NCBI GenBank assembly: GCA_002335865.1
Contig: DDCY01000029.1
Coordinates: 136,620 to 200,619 of the forward strand
DNA from: Saprospiraceae bacterium UBA1994
GTDB lineage: Bacteria; Bacteroidota; Bacteroidia; Chitinophagales; Saprospiraceae
DNA length: 64,000 nucleotides
Reading direction: 5' to 3'
Shown here: positions 27,245-36,567 of the stretch, in pieces
Layout of the letters: each line of letters begins with the position of its first letter
How positions within the stretch are numbered: position 1 is the first letter of the stretch
Position numbers and translations under genes: made by a program
Notes under the pieces: model-generated
The model's database searches: none
The model's input: the letters and a program-made list of their open reading frames with translations, nothing else
What the model was told of the DNA's origin: nothing

Positions 27245-28129
27245 CTAATTTTTCATCAATTGTATAAACTGATATAACTTCCATAAATTGAATTGACGAA
27301 TAGATGGTTCGGCCGATCTTAGGTTACTTTCATAACTAGGATATTTCTTTCGTAGATGCTTTGATGTGATTCCAAGTAATTTATACTTCTTGAGCATTTC
27401 GTACGCCTTGATAAGTCGCGTAGTTTTTAATCGTCCGGTGATATAAAGTTGATACAGATTATTTATTCCTTCAGTTGTTTTCGACAGAAAAGCTTCTACA
27501 TTCTCTATCTTGTTATGTCGAGTAGGATTGTCTATATGTGTAATTTCATAGCCAGCGATTTCTAGCTCTTGGGCGAACACTAGATCTTCATAGCCATATC
27601 CATTGATCTCAGTATCAAACTTATGCTTGTTAAATATCTCCGCAGGAATGATGAAGTTATTACTGTGAAAGTGGATAAATCCTGCCTTTTGTCGTTTTTG
27701 AGCAGGTAGGGATTCTCTAAGAGTACCATATTTCCAATGTAATATCTTCTTGATATTCCTGGGTTGCTTAGGTTTATATATTCTGCCTCCTACTATTATT
27801 TTATTTGTAGGTAGGTGTTCTACATAGTTTTTGATGAATGACTTATTGATTAATTTGCTATCACCATCTAGAAACAGAAAATGGTCGAAACTTGCTGACT
27901 TGGCCAACCAATTGCGAATCTTAGCTCTTCCTAGGTTTTCTGATAATTCAACATAATTGATTCGAAATGCAGAGCGTAATACCTCATTCTTGTCTTTGTA
28001 GAGCTGCCGAGATTTATCATCGAAGCATATGATCTCATAAGAGATCTTCTGACGGTTACATTGATACGACAGATCTTTGACCAGTGTAGTAATATCTTCA
28101 TTGTATATCGGTATCAGAATAGAGAGCAT
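27245..28129 (-). CDS. Glycosyltransferase family 2
   Basis: A 294-residue GT-A fold transferase that would transfer a sugar from a nucleotide-sugar donor. The N-terminal LSILIPIYNEDI, the DDKSRQLYKDK segment, ENLGRAKIRNWL and the metal-binding DGDSK (DxD) are present. A second motif GYGYEDLVFAQELEIAGYEI (a common acceptor-site ED motif) lies near 175. No membrane helix. Upstream of the divergent mqnE gene, with 57 nt between it and the cysteine desulfurase. Acceptor and donor are unknown; cell-surface polysaccharide is likely. Confidence 0.9.
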   Translation of the reverse strand: MLSILIPIYNEDITTLVKDLSYQCNRQKISYEIICFDDKSRQLYKDKNEVLRSAFRINYVELSENLGRAKIRNWLAKSASFDHFLFLDGDSKLINKSFIKNYVEHLPTNKIIVGGRIYKPKQPRNIKKILHWKYGTLRESLPAQKRQKAGFIHFHSNNFIIPAEIFNKHKFDTEINGYGYEDLVFAQELEIAGYEITHIDNPTRHNKIENVEAFLSKTTEGINNLYQLYITGRLKTTRLIKAYEMLKKYKLLGITSKHLRKKYPSYESNLRSAEPSIRQFNLWKLYQFIQLMKN

Positions 28130-28204
28130 GGGGTAAATCTACAAATAAGCCTTCAATCCACTATATATTTTTTAAAATGCTAAGATGATTAAACCCTTAT
28201 ACCT

Positions 28205-28212
28205 TATGTTTG
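28205..28212 (+). promoter_or_regulatory. -7 promoter motif of mqnE
   Basis: TATGTTTG matches TAnnTTTG; expected start of transcription near 28218 gives a leader of about 28 nt. No clear -33 element. Confidence 0.35.
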
Positions 28213-28245
28213 TTTCAGATAATAAATATGTAAATATATACTACC

Positions 28246-29442
28246 ATGGCAGACTATAAGGTTAGACTCGATCGAGTATTAAATGATAAAAACTTCGATG
28301 CTACTCTCGTAGATATCGCCAAGAAAGTAAGTGAAGGTCAACGGGTCAGTTTTGATGATGGGGTTTATCTATATGAAAATGCTTCGCTAGGGTACTTAGG
28401 TATTTTGGCTAACCATATCCGCGAACAGAAACATGGTGACAAGACATACTTCAATCGTAACTTCCATATGGAGCCAACCAATGTATGTCTGTATACCTGT
28501 TCATTTTGCTCATACTCTCGATTGATCAAGAAAAGAGAGGAAGGTTGGGAATATAGCATTGAAGATATGATGGACATCGTAAAAGGTTATGATGGCAAGC
28601 CAGTCACAGAGGTACATATCGTAGGTGGAGTATTGCCTCAGTATGATGTACCATTTTATTCAGATCTATTTAGTAGTATAAAAGCACACAGGCCAGACCT
28701 ACATGTCAAAGCATTGACGCCTGTTGAGTATCACTATATTTTCAAGAAAGCTAAGATAAGTTACGAAGAAGGAATGAAGCAGATGCTAGATGCTGGACTG
28801 GATAGTATGCCTGGAGGTGGAGCAGAGATTTTTCATCCAGAGATTAGAGATCAGATTGCAGGTGGTAAGTGTAGTGGTGATCAATGGCTACGAATTCATG
28901 AGATTTGGCATGAATTGGGAAAAAGATCTAACGCGACCATGTTATATGGCCATATAGAAGAATATAGACATAGAGTTGATCACATGGAGCAACTCAGGAA
29001 TTTACAAGATAAGACAGGAGGTTTCCAAACTTTTATTCCGCTCAAGTTTCGTAATAAAGGCAACGAGATGTCGCATGTAGATGAGACCACAGTAGTAGAA
29101 GACCTCAAGAATTACGCAATTGCACGTATCTATTTAAATAATTTTGATCATATCAAAGCTTATTGGCCGATGATTGGTAGAGATACCGCTCAGCTTTCTC
29201 TGGCATTTGGTGTAGATGATATAGATGGTACGATCGACGATACGACCAAGATATATACTATGGCAGGTAGCGAAGAACAAAATCCATCGCTTTCCACTAA
29301 GGAATTAGTTCAGATGATCAAGTTGGTTGGTCGTCACCCAATCGAAAGAGATACGATATACAATGAAGTAACTGACTATATGGATCATGAGTGGGAAGAT
29401 GATAAATATTTTAAAGGATATGTTAGTCTCCCGGTGGTGTAG
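28246..29442 (+). CDS. mqnE: Aminofutalosine synthase MqnE (radical SAM)
   Basis: A 398-residue radical SAM enzyme of the futalosine route to menaquinone. It joins 3-[(1-carboxyvinyl)oxy]benzoate to S-adenosylmethionine to give aminofutalosine. The cluster motif is CLYTCSFC (C81, C85, C88, i.e. CxxxCxxC), preceded by FHMEPTNV. HIVGGVLP, MPGGGAEIF and TMLYGHIE are typical MqnE/MqnC landmarks. GGAEIF and the absence of a CofH-type signature favour MqnE over MqnC. It implies that this organism makes menaquinone by the futalosine pathway, as many Bacteroidota do; the other mqn genes must lie elsewhere. Confidence 0.93.
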   Translation: MADYKVRLDRVLNDKNFDATLVDIAKKVSEGQRVSFDDGVYLYENASLGYLGILANHIREQKHGDKTYFNRNFHMEPTNVCLYTCSFCSYSRLIKKREEGWEYSIEDMMDIVKGYDGKPVTEVHIVGGVLPQYDVPFYSDLFSSIKAHRPDLHVKALTPVEYHYIFKKAKISYEEGMKQMLDAGLDSMPGGGAEIFHPEIRDQIAGGKCSGDQWLRIHEIWHELGKRSNATMLYGHIEEYRHRVDHMEQLRNLQDKTGGFQTFIPLKFRNKGNEMSHVDETTVVEDLKNYAIARIYLNNFDHIKAYWPMIGRDTAQLSLAFGVDDIDGTIDDTTKIYTMAGSEEQNPSLSTKELVQMIKLVGRHPIERDTIYNEVTDYMDHEWEDDKYFKGYVSLPVV

Positions 29443-29484
29443 TCTAATAATTCCTAAGCATTAAAGTTTGGATATAAATGTAAT

Positions 29485-29521
29485 GAAAAAACAAAACCCT
29501 CATCAGCAGAGGCCAATGAGG
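29485..29521 (-). terminator. Terminator of the TonB-like gene
   Basis: Stem CCTCAT / ATGAGG at 29498-29521 followed on the minus strand by a T-rich tract (29485-29496). It lies about 29 nt after the stop at 29550 and may also serve the convergent mqnE. Confidence 0.6.
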
Positions 29522-29549
29522 ATTTATATATTCTGTACAAAATTGTTAT

Positions 29550-30521
29550 CTATTTAAAAGCATTGATGTCTAAGAATAATTTGATCATTCCACATTGCTC
29601 TTTTTGAGCTTTAGGATCTGGCTCAAATCTGTATGATTTGATCATCTTGAGTGCTTTTCTAAGTGTATTCTTATTTTTGATTGTAGTATTGGAGTTGTCG
29701 ATTTCAGTATATGTTGCTTTACCTTTTCTATCGATACATACCTTGACATATATCCTACCCGATCCACTTGCAGTTACTGCCGCTAATTCTGCATGATTTC
29801 TATAAATTACTTTACGTCCAAATACGCCATCACCAGAACCATCATATGCACCAGTACCGGCCCCTTCATCGCCGAAACCACTATCTCCATCATCGCCTCT
29901 ATCTGCACCATCTCCATCTCCTTTATCTCCTTTGCCATTACCACCTTCGCCTTCTATAGATGATGGTTTATCCGTACCTGTTTCACTTTCGCCATTATCC
30001 TTACCTGTAGGTGCAGTTTCAAATGCAGGTTTGGTTGTCTTCGTAGGTTTAACTACTTCTTCAACTTCCACAGTCTCTGGGATTAATTCTTCTTCGGGCT
30101 CGTCAAATTCCATTTCCTCTTCTATAGCTTCTACAGGAGATTCTTCATCTATCACTTCAGCTATCATTGGTTCTGTAGGTGTTAAGTCTTTGGTTGGAGT
30201 AGGTGGGGTAGGAACTGTTACTTGCGTTTCTACTTTTACCTCTGTAGGAGTAGTTTTTACTTTTTTTACCTCTTCAGTTTGCTCCCTTGTCATGCCTTCA
30301 TCTGCCTTTGTAGCTTTACTTTTACTGCTGTCTTCCATAGCAAAGTCAATTAGCTTACTTTCCTCAAAGACAATTGCCACTTCAATAGGCTGTGGTTTTG
30401 GCACTGACGCTGGCCACGATAAGTACCATGCCAGTAGTAATAATAACAAGTGTAAGATTATGCTATTGCGCATTCCTTTTTTCTTGTTCTCTTTTTCCAT
30501 TGCAAGTAGCGTCGTATCCAT
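29550..30521 (-). CDS. TonB-like / AgmX-type periplasmic-spanning protein
   Basis: A 323-residue protein with an inner-membrane helix (about 19-36, IILHLLLLLLAWYLS). A Pro/Glu/Thr-rich periplasmic spacer (60-170) and a Gly/Asp-rich stretch (about 180-225) follow. The C-terminal 90 residues form a TonB/TolA-like domain: GRIYVKVCIDRKGKATY, then ALKMIKSYRFEPDP and a C-terminal strand. This is the layout of an energy transducer that contacts TonB-dependent receptors, several of which are in the window. No exbB/exbD is adjacent. A cysteine pair (VCIDRKG, EQCGMIK) might form a disulfide. An internal ATG at 30500 is the alternative start. Confidence 0.75.
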   Translation of the reverse strand: MDTTLLAMEKENKKKGMRNSIILHLLLLLLAWYLSWPASVPKPQPIEVAIVFEESKLIDFAMEDSSKSKATKADEGMTREQTEEVKKVKTTPTEVKVETQVTVPTPPTPTKDLTPTEPMIAEVIDEESPVEAIEEEMEFDEPEEELIPETVEVEEVVKPTKTTKPAFETAPTGKDNGESETGTDKPSSIEGEGGNGKGDKGDGDGADRGDDGDSGFGDEGAGTGAYDGSGDGVFGRKVIYRNHAELAAVTASGSGRIYVKVCIDRKGKATYTEIDNSNTTIKNKNTLRKALKMIKSYRFEPDPKAQKEQCGMIKLFLDINAFK

Positions 30522-30902
30522 ATCTCTACTATTTAGTTATTCCGTATTTCTTAATACTAAGACGATTGTTATGGTCTTTATTGTGTTAATAAGGTATTAA
30601 ACTATCTAATTCACTAAATATATCGCACCATTGAGACTGTCTTATACCTATTAGAGGCATAAATGTAAAGAATTACATATATACATTAGTAATAATGTAA
30701 GTATATAAGTGCTTTTAATGAGGTTTAGTCATGAACCGTTGGTGTTGAGATTGAATTTTATTATCCTATTTCAACAATATGTTGGGTCATTCATAATATA
30801 ATTTTAAGAAAATATGATGAACAGTCGCCAAAGAGTAGTCATACGTTATTATATCCTATTATTTTTAGCGTACTATAAAATGTTAATACGAAAGTCACAT
30901 AT
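30522..30902. other. Intergenic region between divergent genes
   Basis: AT-rich and divergent (TonB-like gene to the left, T9SS protein to the right), so it must hold two promoters. I could not assign a motif with a good -33/-7 pair, and no coding frame or hairpin stands out. Confidence 0.4.
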
Positions 30903-33203
30903 ATGAGCTATATAAAATCAATATTCATCCTTTGTATCATGCAATTTTCGTTGATATGTTACTCACAAGACTTTAGTGAGATCAACTATCCAATGTCCGC
31001 TTTCGGTTCTGATCTAGCATTTGGTTTCTTAGGAGGATTAGTCAATCCACAGTTTAGCAATATTGATTTTAATGGCGATGGTAATATAGATTTGTTTGTA
31101 TTTGATCGTAATGGAAATAGGCCTTATGCTTTTTTGCATAAGGGTGGAGAGGGAGTAGTTGCTTTTGAACATGCACCACAGTATGAAAGAGCATTCCCAA
31201 CTGAGTTGCACGATTGGGTATTATTAGTGGATTATGATGGCGATGGTGTTCAAGATATATTTGGAGCACCTCCAAGTAACAATAACGGAGTATCAGTATG
31301 GAAAGGAAGTGTTGTGAATGGCGTATGGTCTTTTGAGCAGCAAATGTTCGGTGATGCAGATCCCAATACTTTATATTATGATTTCCCTACAGCCTCAGAT
31401 AATATACAGAGAAGACAGATCTATGTGGCGATGAATACCGATGTGCCCGCTATTGTCGATATGGATGGTGATGGTGATATAGATATCTTATCATTTGAGG
31501 ATGGTGGGTCTTATCTTTTCTTGTATGAAAATCTTGCTGCAGATGAAAATTTAGGTTTAGATCGATTGGTGTTTACTACGGGAGAGACTTGTTGGGGTAA
31601 GGTGAAAGAAGATGGGAATACTCCCGAAATTGAGATTAATGCAGATTCTAATCCAGCGAACGCACCTTGTCTTCTATTTACTATGTTAGAAGAAGGGCCC
31701 TTAGCCACAGAGCGACATAGTGGATCTACGGTTGCGGCTTTTGACGGAGATGGAGATGGAGATATGGATGTAGTGCTTGGTGACATTGGGACAGCCACAC
31801 TGGTGTATTTACAAAACGGTGGTGATACAGACTTGGCTAGAATTAATTTGGTAATAGAAAAATACCCACAATCCGAAGGTGGAGTAAATCAACACATCAA
31901 TCCAGCAGCATATTATGTAGATGTAGATAATGATGGTAATAGAGATTTTGTGTCCTGCTCAATTGCTAAGGAAAGTGGGATCAATATTAATCACATTTGG
32001 TATTATCAAAATACTAATACTGATGCAATGCCTGTATTCGAATTGGATAGAAAAGATTTGTTAATGGATGAGACTATAAATATCGGTCGATATACCACAC
32101 CAACGTTCATAGATTATAATGCCGATGGGTTGACTGATATTCTAGTTGGTAATAGTGGTTATCAAATCACTAGTTCTACTCGTCAAATAGGTTTGCATTT
32201 ATTCGAAAACATAGGTACAGAGTCAGAACCTGCTTTTGAATTGGTGGATGAGGACTATTTATCATTTTCAAGTTTATTAGAATTTAGTTCGAGATTAGCG
32301 CCTGCGTTCGGTGATTTGGACGGTGATGGTGATTTAGATCTGATCGTTTGTGATGGCAGTAGTGGACCTAGCAATGGAGATTTATTTTATTTTGAGAATA
32401 AGGCGGGCGCAAATCAGCCATTAGAGTTTAATGGATATTTTTCTGAATATATGGATCTAGATCCAGGGACAAATCTGATACCTCAGATTGTGGATTTGAA
32501 TGAAGATGGATTAAATGATATTGTTTTAGGGGAGGTTAATAATACAGGAGTCGCCGGAAGTTTTAGGGCAGTCAATTATTTTCAAAATATAGGAACTGTA
32601 ACCGAACCAATGTTTGGTGAGGAAGAGAATGATAGTCCTAATTCGAATGGTATAATTCCTTTAGAAAGTAATAGTGTAAAATCAAATTCTCCATATTTTT
32701 ATCAAACGGAAAATGAGTTACTTTTATTTACGGGTACAGATGCTGGAGAAATTAGAGTTTGGAATAATTATAATCAAGATACACAACTTTTTACTCTTAA
32801 AAATGATCGACTTGGTAATATATTGATAGGAAGAAATTCGGTGCCTGCAGTTTTCGATATTGATAATGATGGCTTTCTTGAGCTATTGATAGGTAATCGT
32901 AGAGGGGGATTAGATTTTTACAATACAAGTTACTCTGTGGAAGGATTAGATACTGGTGTAGAAAATGATTTTGTGTTAGAGGCTACTATCTACCCTAATC
33001 CTACAGACGGATCGTTTCAGATAACGACAGAAGAGAAACTTAGTAAAGTGATTCTTTATGACATTACTGGAAGGCCGCTGGAGGAATGGAAGGGTGGTGT
33101 GAATTACTATCAGGTAGATGATTTACGATCTGGAACTTATCTATTGAAAGTATCTACTTTCGACGGTCGCAATTCTATCGTTAAATTAGTTTTAGCAAAG
33201 TAA
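30903..33203 (+). CDS. Secreted FG-GAP/VCBS-repeat protein with T9SS sorting domain
   Basis: A 766-residue exported protein. Signal peptide residues 1-21 (IKSIFILCIMQFSLICYS region). About nine repeats with Ca2+-binding Dx[DN]xDGxxD loops follow, for example DFNGDGNIDL, DYDGDGVQDI, DMDGDGDIDI, DGDGDGDMDV, DYNADGLTDI and DLDGDGDLDL, the pattern of FG-GAP/VCBS beta-propeller proteins. Residues about 690-766 form a type IX secretion C-terminal domain: YPNPTDGSF, LYDITGRPL, LRSGTYLLKV, KLVLAK. It is therefore expected to be secreted through the outer membrane and anchored at the surface or released. Its ligand is unknown; adhesion or polymer binding is common in this group. Confidence 0.9.
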   Translation: MSYIKSIFILCIMQFSLICYSQDFSEINYPMSAFGSDLAFGFLGGLVNPQFSNIDFNGDGNIDLFVFDRNGNRPYAFLHKGGEGVVAFEHAPQYERAFPTELHDWVLLVDYDGDGVQDIFGAPPSNNNGVSVWKGSVVNGVWSFEQQMFGDADPNTLYYDFPTASDNIQRRQIYVAMNTDVPAIVDMDGDGDIDILSFEDGGSYLFLYENLAADENLGLDRLVFTTGETCWGKVKEDGNTPEIEINADSNPANAPCLLFTMLEEGPLATERHSGSTVAAFDGDGDGDMDVVLGDIGTATLVYLQNGGDTDLARINLVIEKYPQSEGGVNQHINPAAYYVDVDNDGNRDFVSCSIAKESGININHIWYYQNTNTDAMPVFELDRKDLLMDETINIGRYTTPTFIDYNADGLTDILVGNSGYQITSSTRQIGLHLFENIGTESEPAFELVDEDYLSFSSLLEFSSRLAPAFGDLDGDGDLDLIVCDGSSGPSNGDLFYFENKAGANQPLEFNGYFSEYMDLDPGTNLIPQIVDLNEDGLNDIVLGEVNNTGVAGSFRAVNYFQNIGTVTEPMFGEEENDSPNSNGIIPLESNSVKSNSPYFYQTENELLLFTGTDAGEIRVWNNYNQDTQLFTLKNDRLGNILIGRNSVPAVFDIDNDGFLELLIGNRRGGLDFYNTSYSVEGLDTGVENDFVLEATIYPNPTDGSFQITTEEKLSKVILYDITGRPLEEWKGGVNYYQVDDLRSGTYLLKVSTFDGRNSIVKLVLAK

Positions 33204-33657
33204 AATGTAAAATGGTTTGATGTAATTTTGTGATTATTACTCTAATACTATAAGACTATGAAGTATTATCAGTGTAGATGGCAAGGTTCTTACAAACCAA
33301 GTCTAATCAGATATGCTAGTAATATGAAAATTTCAATGTTTTTTGGCAATGAATTTATTTAGAAGATGCAGAATTTTTCCTTAACCTAATCAGAGGTAAT
33401 CTGGATCACTCTCTATATACAAGTTTTGGTTATTTCAGAATGAGCTGATTTATAGTGTCCAAAGACCGGTGGACTGATTAGAGTAAGTGGAGCGTGACTA
33501 AGGTCGTGCTCTAATGCTAGTGAGATAACTATTGGAATTTGAGATACATTACAGTAACGTATCGTTAATCTTACTATCCTAATAGGCGGTTGAAATTAAC
33601 CTTCCATCAATTTTTAATTTATCTCTATCCATTAGGAAAAATCATATATTTGTGTGT
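33204..33657. other. Intergenic gap upstream of guaA
   Basis: No supported gene. A 34-codon ATG frame at 33258-33362 (MKYYQCRWQGSYKPSLIRYA...) has some protein-like character but no recognisable match and no clear ribosome-binding site; it may be a remnant. The region ends in a -7-like motif immediately before guaA. Confidence 0.4.
33645..33652 (+). promoter_or_regulatory. -7 promoter motif abutting guaA start
   Basis: TATATTTG matches TAnnTTTG. It ends only 5 nt before the ATG at 33658, so if used, the mRNA would be leaderless or nearly so. No good -33 element is seen. Confidence 0.3.
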
Positions 33658-35199
33658 ATGAACGAAAAGATCATCATACTTGATTTTGGGTCACAATTTA
33701 CCCAATTAATAGCACGTAGACTACGTGAGATAGGCATTTACTGCGAGATCAAACCTTATAACAAGGTGACAAGTGTAGATGCTGATACTAAAGCGATTAT
33801 CCTGTCAGGCAGCCCATTTTCCGTTTTGGATGAGAATGCACTTATGCCTGATATTCAACACCTTATAGGTACTATTCCAGTGATGGCAGTATGTTATGGT
33901 GCACAATGGATTGCCAAGACACTTGGTGGTGTTGTTCATAAGAGTAATAAACGAGAATACGGCAAAGCTAATCTCCATTTTGAGATTTCGGATGATCCAT
34001 TATTTGAAGGAGTACAAAATGAAGCTCAGGTCTGGATGTCGCATAGTGACTCAGTGCTTTCTGTTCCAGAGGGATTCGAAGTGATCGCTAGTACGGCCGA
34101 TATACCTGTAGCGGCATATAGATCTGCAAGCGGTACATTTGATCATCCAGTCTATGGTGTGCAGTTTCATCCGGAAGTTTATCATAGTTTACAAGGTAAA
34201 GAGCTATTTGAAAATTTCGTAAAGAAGATCGCAGGATGTAGATGCGATTGGACACCTGCGTCATTTATAGATATGACAGTGTCAGAACTTAGAACTACGA
34301 TCGGAGAGGAACATGTAGTTTTAGGCCTTTCAGGAGGAGTAGATAGTACTGTGGCTGCATCACTTCTGCATAGGGCTATCGGAGACAAATTACATTGCAT
34401 ATTTTTGGACAATGGACTCTTACGAAAGGATGAGTTTTCTGAGGTAATGAAGTCTTACGAGGGTATGGGATTTAATATTACTGGTGTAGATGCAACTAAT
34501 GAATTTCTAGATGAATTAGAAGGAATCTCCGACCCAGAAGAAAAGCGTAAGACTATTGGTCGTGTATTTATAGAAGTATTTCAGAGAGAATCTAAAAGAA
34601 TAAACAATGCTACATGGCTGGCTCAAGGTACTATCTATCCTGATGTAATAGAGTCTGTATCTGTGCATGGACCATCCGTTACGATTAAGTCCCATCATAA
34701 TGTCGGTGGATTACCTGATCTATTAGATCTAAAGATCGTAGAGCCGTTGCGTATGCTATTTAAAGATGAAGTGAGAAGGGTAGGAAGAGAGTTAGGAATA
34801 TCGGAACATCTGGTAGGTAGACATCCTTTTCCGGGTCCTGGACTTGCGATTAGAGTACTTGGTCCAATAGATAGAGAAAAGATCAGATTATGCCAAGAAG
34901 CAGATGCTATCTATATCAATTTACTGAGAGAGTACAACCTTTATGATAAGGTATGGCAAGCTGGAGCAATCTTGTTGCCTGTGCAGTCCGTAGGAGTAAT
35001 GGGAGACGAGCGTACATACGAATTTACGATTGCGCTTCGTTGTGTTAATTCAGTCGATGGTATGACTGCCGAATGGAGCCCTCTTCCGCATGAGTTTCTT
35101 GCTAAAGTTTCTAGTGAGATTATTAATAAAATAAAAGGTATAAATAGAGTTGTATATGATATCAGCACCAAGCCACCAGCTACTATCGAATGGGAGTAA
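33658..35199 (+). CDS. guaA: GMP synthase (glutamine-hydrolysing)
   Basis: A 513-residue cytosolic enzyme that aminates XMP to GMP with glutamine and ATP. The N-terminal class I amidotransferase domain has ILDFGSQFTQLIARR, the Cys nucleophile in AVCYGAQWIA, and HPEVYH with the catalytic His-Glu. The ATP pyrophosphatase domain carries GLSGGVDSTVAASLLHRA (P-loop), and the C-terminal dimerisation domain ends in ISTKPPATIEWE. The start at ATG 33658 (NEKIIILD) is preferred to the in-frame GTG two codons earlier. Its 3' end overlaps the next gene by 44 nt. Confidence 0.97.
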   Translation: MNEKIIILDFGSQFTQLIARRLREIGIYCEIKPYNKVTSVDADTKAIILSGSPFSVLDENALMPDIQHLIGTIPVMAVCYGAQWIAKTLGGVVHKSNKREYGKANLHFEISDDPLFEGVQNEAQVWMSHSDSVLSVPEGFEVIASTADIPVAAYRSASGTFDHPVYGVQFHPEVYHSLQGKELFENFVKKIAGCRCDWTPASFIDMTVSELRTTIGEEHVVLGLSGGVDSTVAASLLHRAIGDKLHCIFLDNGLLRKDEFSEVMKSYEGMGFNITGVDATNEFLDELEGISDPEEKRKTIGRVFIEVFQRESKRINNATWLAQGTIYPDVIESVSVHGPSVTIKSHHNVGGLPDLLDLKIVEPLRMLFKDEVRRVGRELGISEHLVGRHPFPGPGLAIRVLGPIDREKIRLCQEADAIYINLLREYNLYDKVWQAGAILLPVQSVGVMGDERTYEFTIALRCVNSVDGMTAEWSPLPHEFLAKVSSEIINKIKGINRVVYDISTKPPATIEWE

Positions 35200-36550
35200 G
35201 GTATTTGTAATTTTTTTATTTGCACTAATGCTTCTGGCTTGTGGTGGAACTGATAAAATTACTAGCCGATCATCTTCCAACAAGAATACTAGAAAGTCAT
35301 CTTTTCCTCCAAAGAAAAAAGAGAGAGTGGCCAAAGTAGATACTGTTCAATGGACAGAGATCAAGACGGATACTAAGTCTATGAATAGTGATTTATCTTC
35401 TAATTATGGTAACTCGAATAGGAAAGATCACTATAATATTGTGATGCTTATTCCTTTGGAGTCTGCTGAGTACAATAATTCTGGAAAAGGAAATGAGCGC
35501 ATGATCAATTACTATGCAGGCGCTAAAATGGCACTCGATATTTTAGATAGCGAAGGTGCTAATCTGACGATGACTACTATAGACATAGGTAATGGAGGTA
35601 CGATCTCAACTAAGCTTAGAGAAGCTCAATCTGCTGGAGCAGACGTTATCATAGGTCCTTACAAAAAAGACGATCTTAAGAAAGCGGCAGAATTTGCTAA
35701 GAAGGAAGAAATAACATTAGTTTCACCATGGATTTCTAGTAGTAAGACAACTAATGACAATCCATATTTCGTGCAACTCAAGCCATCATTGCTCGATCAT
35801 TATCAAAAGATGGTAGAGCATGTAAGTCAAAACTATGAAGTTGGTGAAGTAGTATTACTTGGGCAAGAAGGGAATAAAACAGATAAGAATAGAGCAAAAT
35901 ATATTCAAAAATTGGCACGAAGCTATTATATGTCTAAAGAAAGAACTCCGATAGCGGAGTATTTTATACCTCTAGATTCGTTGAAGGAATCGCGTATGTT
36001 ATTCTATGATTACCTTCCGCTTGAAAAAGGAGAAGATCCCAAGACTAAAGTGTTTTTGATCCCAAACATGAATAGCAAAGATGAATCATTCATATATGGA
36101 GCGATACGTAGACTCACCGCTGAAAGAGGACAGAATAATGTAATTGTATACGGAATGCCTATCGTGCTAGACTCTGAGAAATTGACATTTGATAATTATA
36201 ATGGTACATCTGCCCATGTAGTGACATCTAGTTTTGTGGATAAGAAAGATAAATCCGTCGCACAGTTCAAGAGTAAATACTACGATACCTACGGAGCTTT
36301 ACCGACTAAGGAGGCTTACGAAGGATATGATATGATGCTCTATATTGGTAGGGCTATGGTAAAACATGGAAGTGGATTTCAATTCAATATGAATCAAGAC
36401 TCTAAGGGGTTACTTCAAAGTACAATAGCATTGTTTCCTAAATACCAAAGTGAAGACGAAAATATAGTGACTGGAAATAAGATAGACTACTTCGCTAATA
36501 AAAATGTAGATGTGATTTACTTTAAGGATAATAGATTTCAGAGAAAGTAA
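35156..36550 (+). CDS. Periplasmic-binding-like lipoprotein (PBP type 1 fold)
   Basis: A 464-residue lipoprotein: signal peptide and lipobox FALMLLACGG (lipidated Cys near residue 29). After a basic, serine-rich linker comes a type 1 periplasmic-binding-protein fold from about 95: YNIVMLIPLESAEY, YYAGAKMALDIL, AGADVIIGPYKKDDL, GEVVLLGQE, and PTKEAYEGYDMMLYIGRAM. These domains bind amino acids or related ligands; in Bacteroidota such a lipoprotein often follows guaA but has no adjacent transporter genes. It overlaps the guaA 3' end by 44 nt (start ATG 35156; an in-frame TTG at 35150 is less likely) and is followed after 17 nt by a TrmH-type methyltransferase gene, so the three are one operon. 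Confidence 0.85.
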   Translation: MISAPSHQLLSNGSKVFVIFLFALMLLACGGTDKITSRSSSNKNTRKSSFPPKKKERVAKVDTVQWTEIKTDTKSMNSDLSSNYGNSNRKDHYNIVMLIPLESAEYNNSGKGNERMINYYAGAKMALDILDSEGANLTMTTIDIGNGGTISTKLREAQSAGADVIIGPYKKDDLKKAAEFAKKEEITLVSPWISSSKTTNDNPYFVQLKPSLLDHYQKMVEHVSQNYEVGEVVLLGQEGNKTDKNRAKYIQKLARSYYMSKERTPIAEYFIPLDSLKESRMLFYDYLPLEKGEDPKTKVFLIPNMNSKDESFIYGAIRRLTAERGQNNVIVYGMPIVLDSEKLTFDNYNGTSAHVVTSSFVDKKDKSVAQFKSKYYDTYGALPTKEAYEGYDMMLYIGRAMVKHGSGFQFNMNQDSKGLLQSTIALFPKYQSEDENIVTGNKIDYFANKNVDVIYFKDNRFQRK

Positions 36551-36567
36551 AAGATATTGTAAGTCTC

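Noticed and set aside
29768..30600. Long plus-strand reading frames opposite the TonB-like gene
   Set aside because: They mirror the repetitive Pro/Glu/Gly coding sequence of the minus-strand gene and show only low-complexity Ser/Val- or His/Leu-rich sequence.
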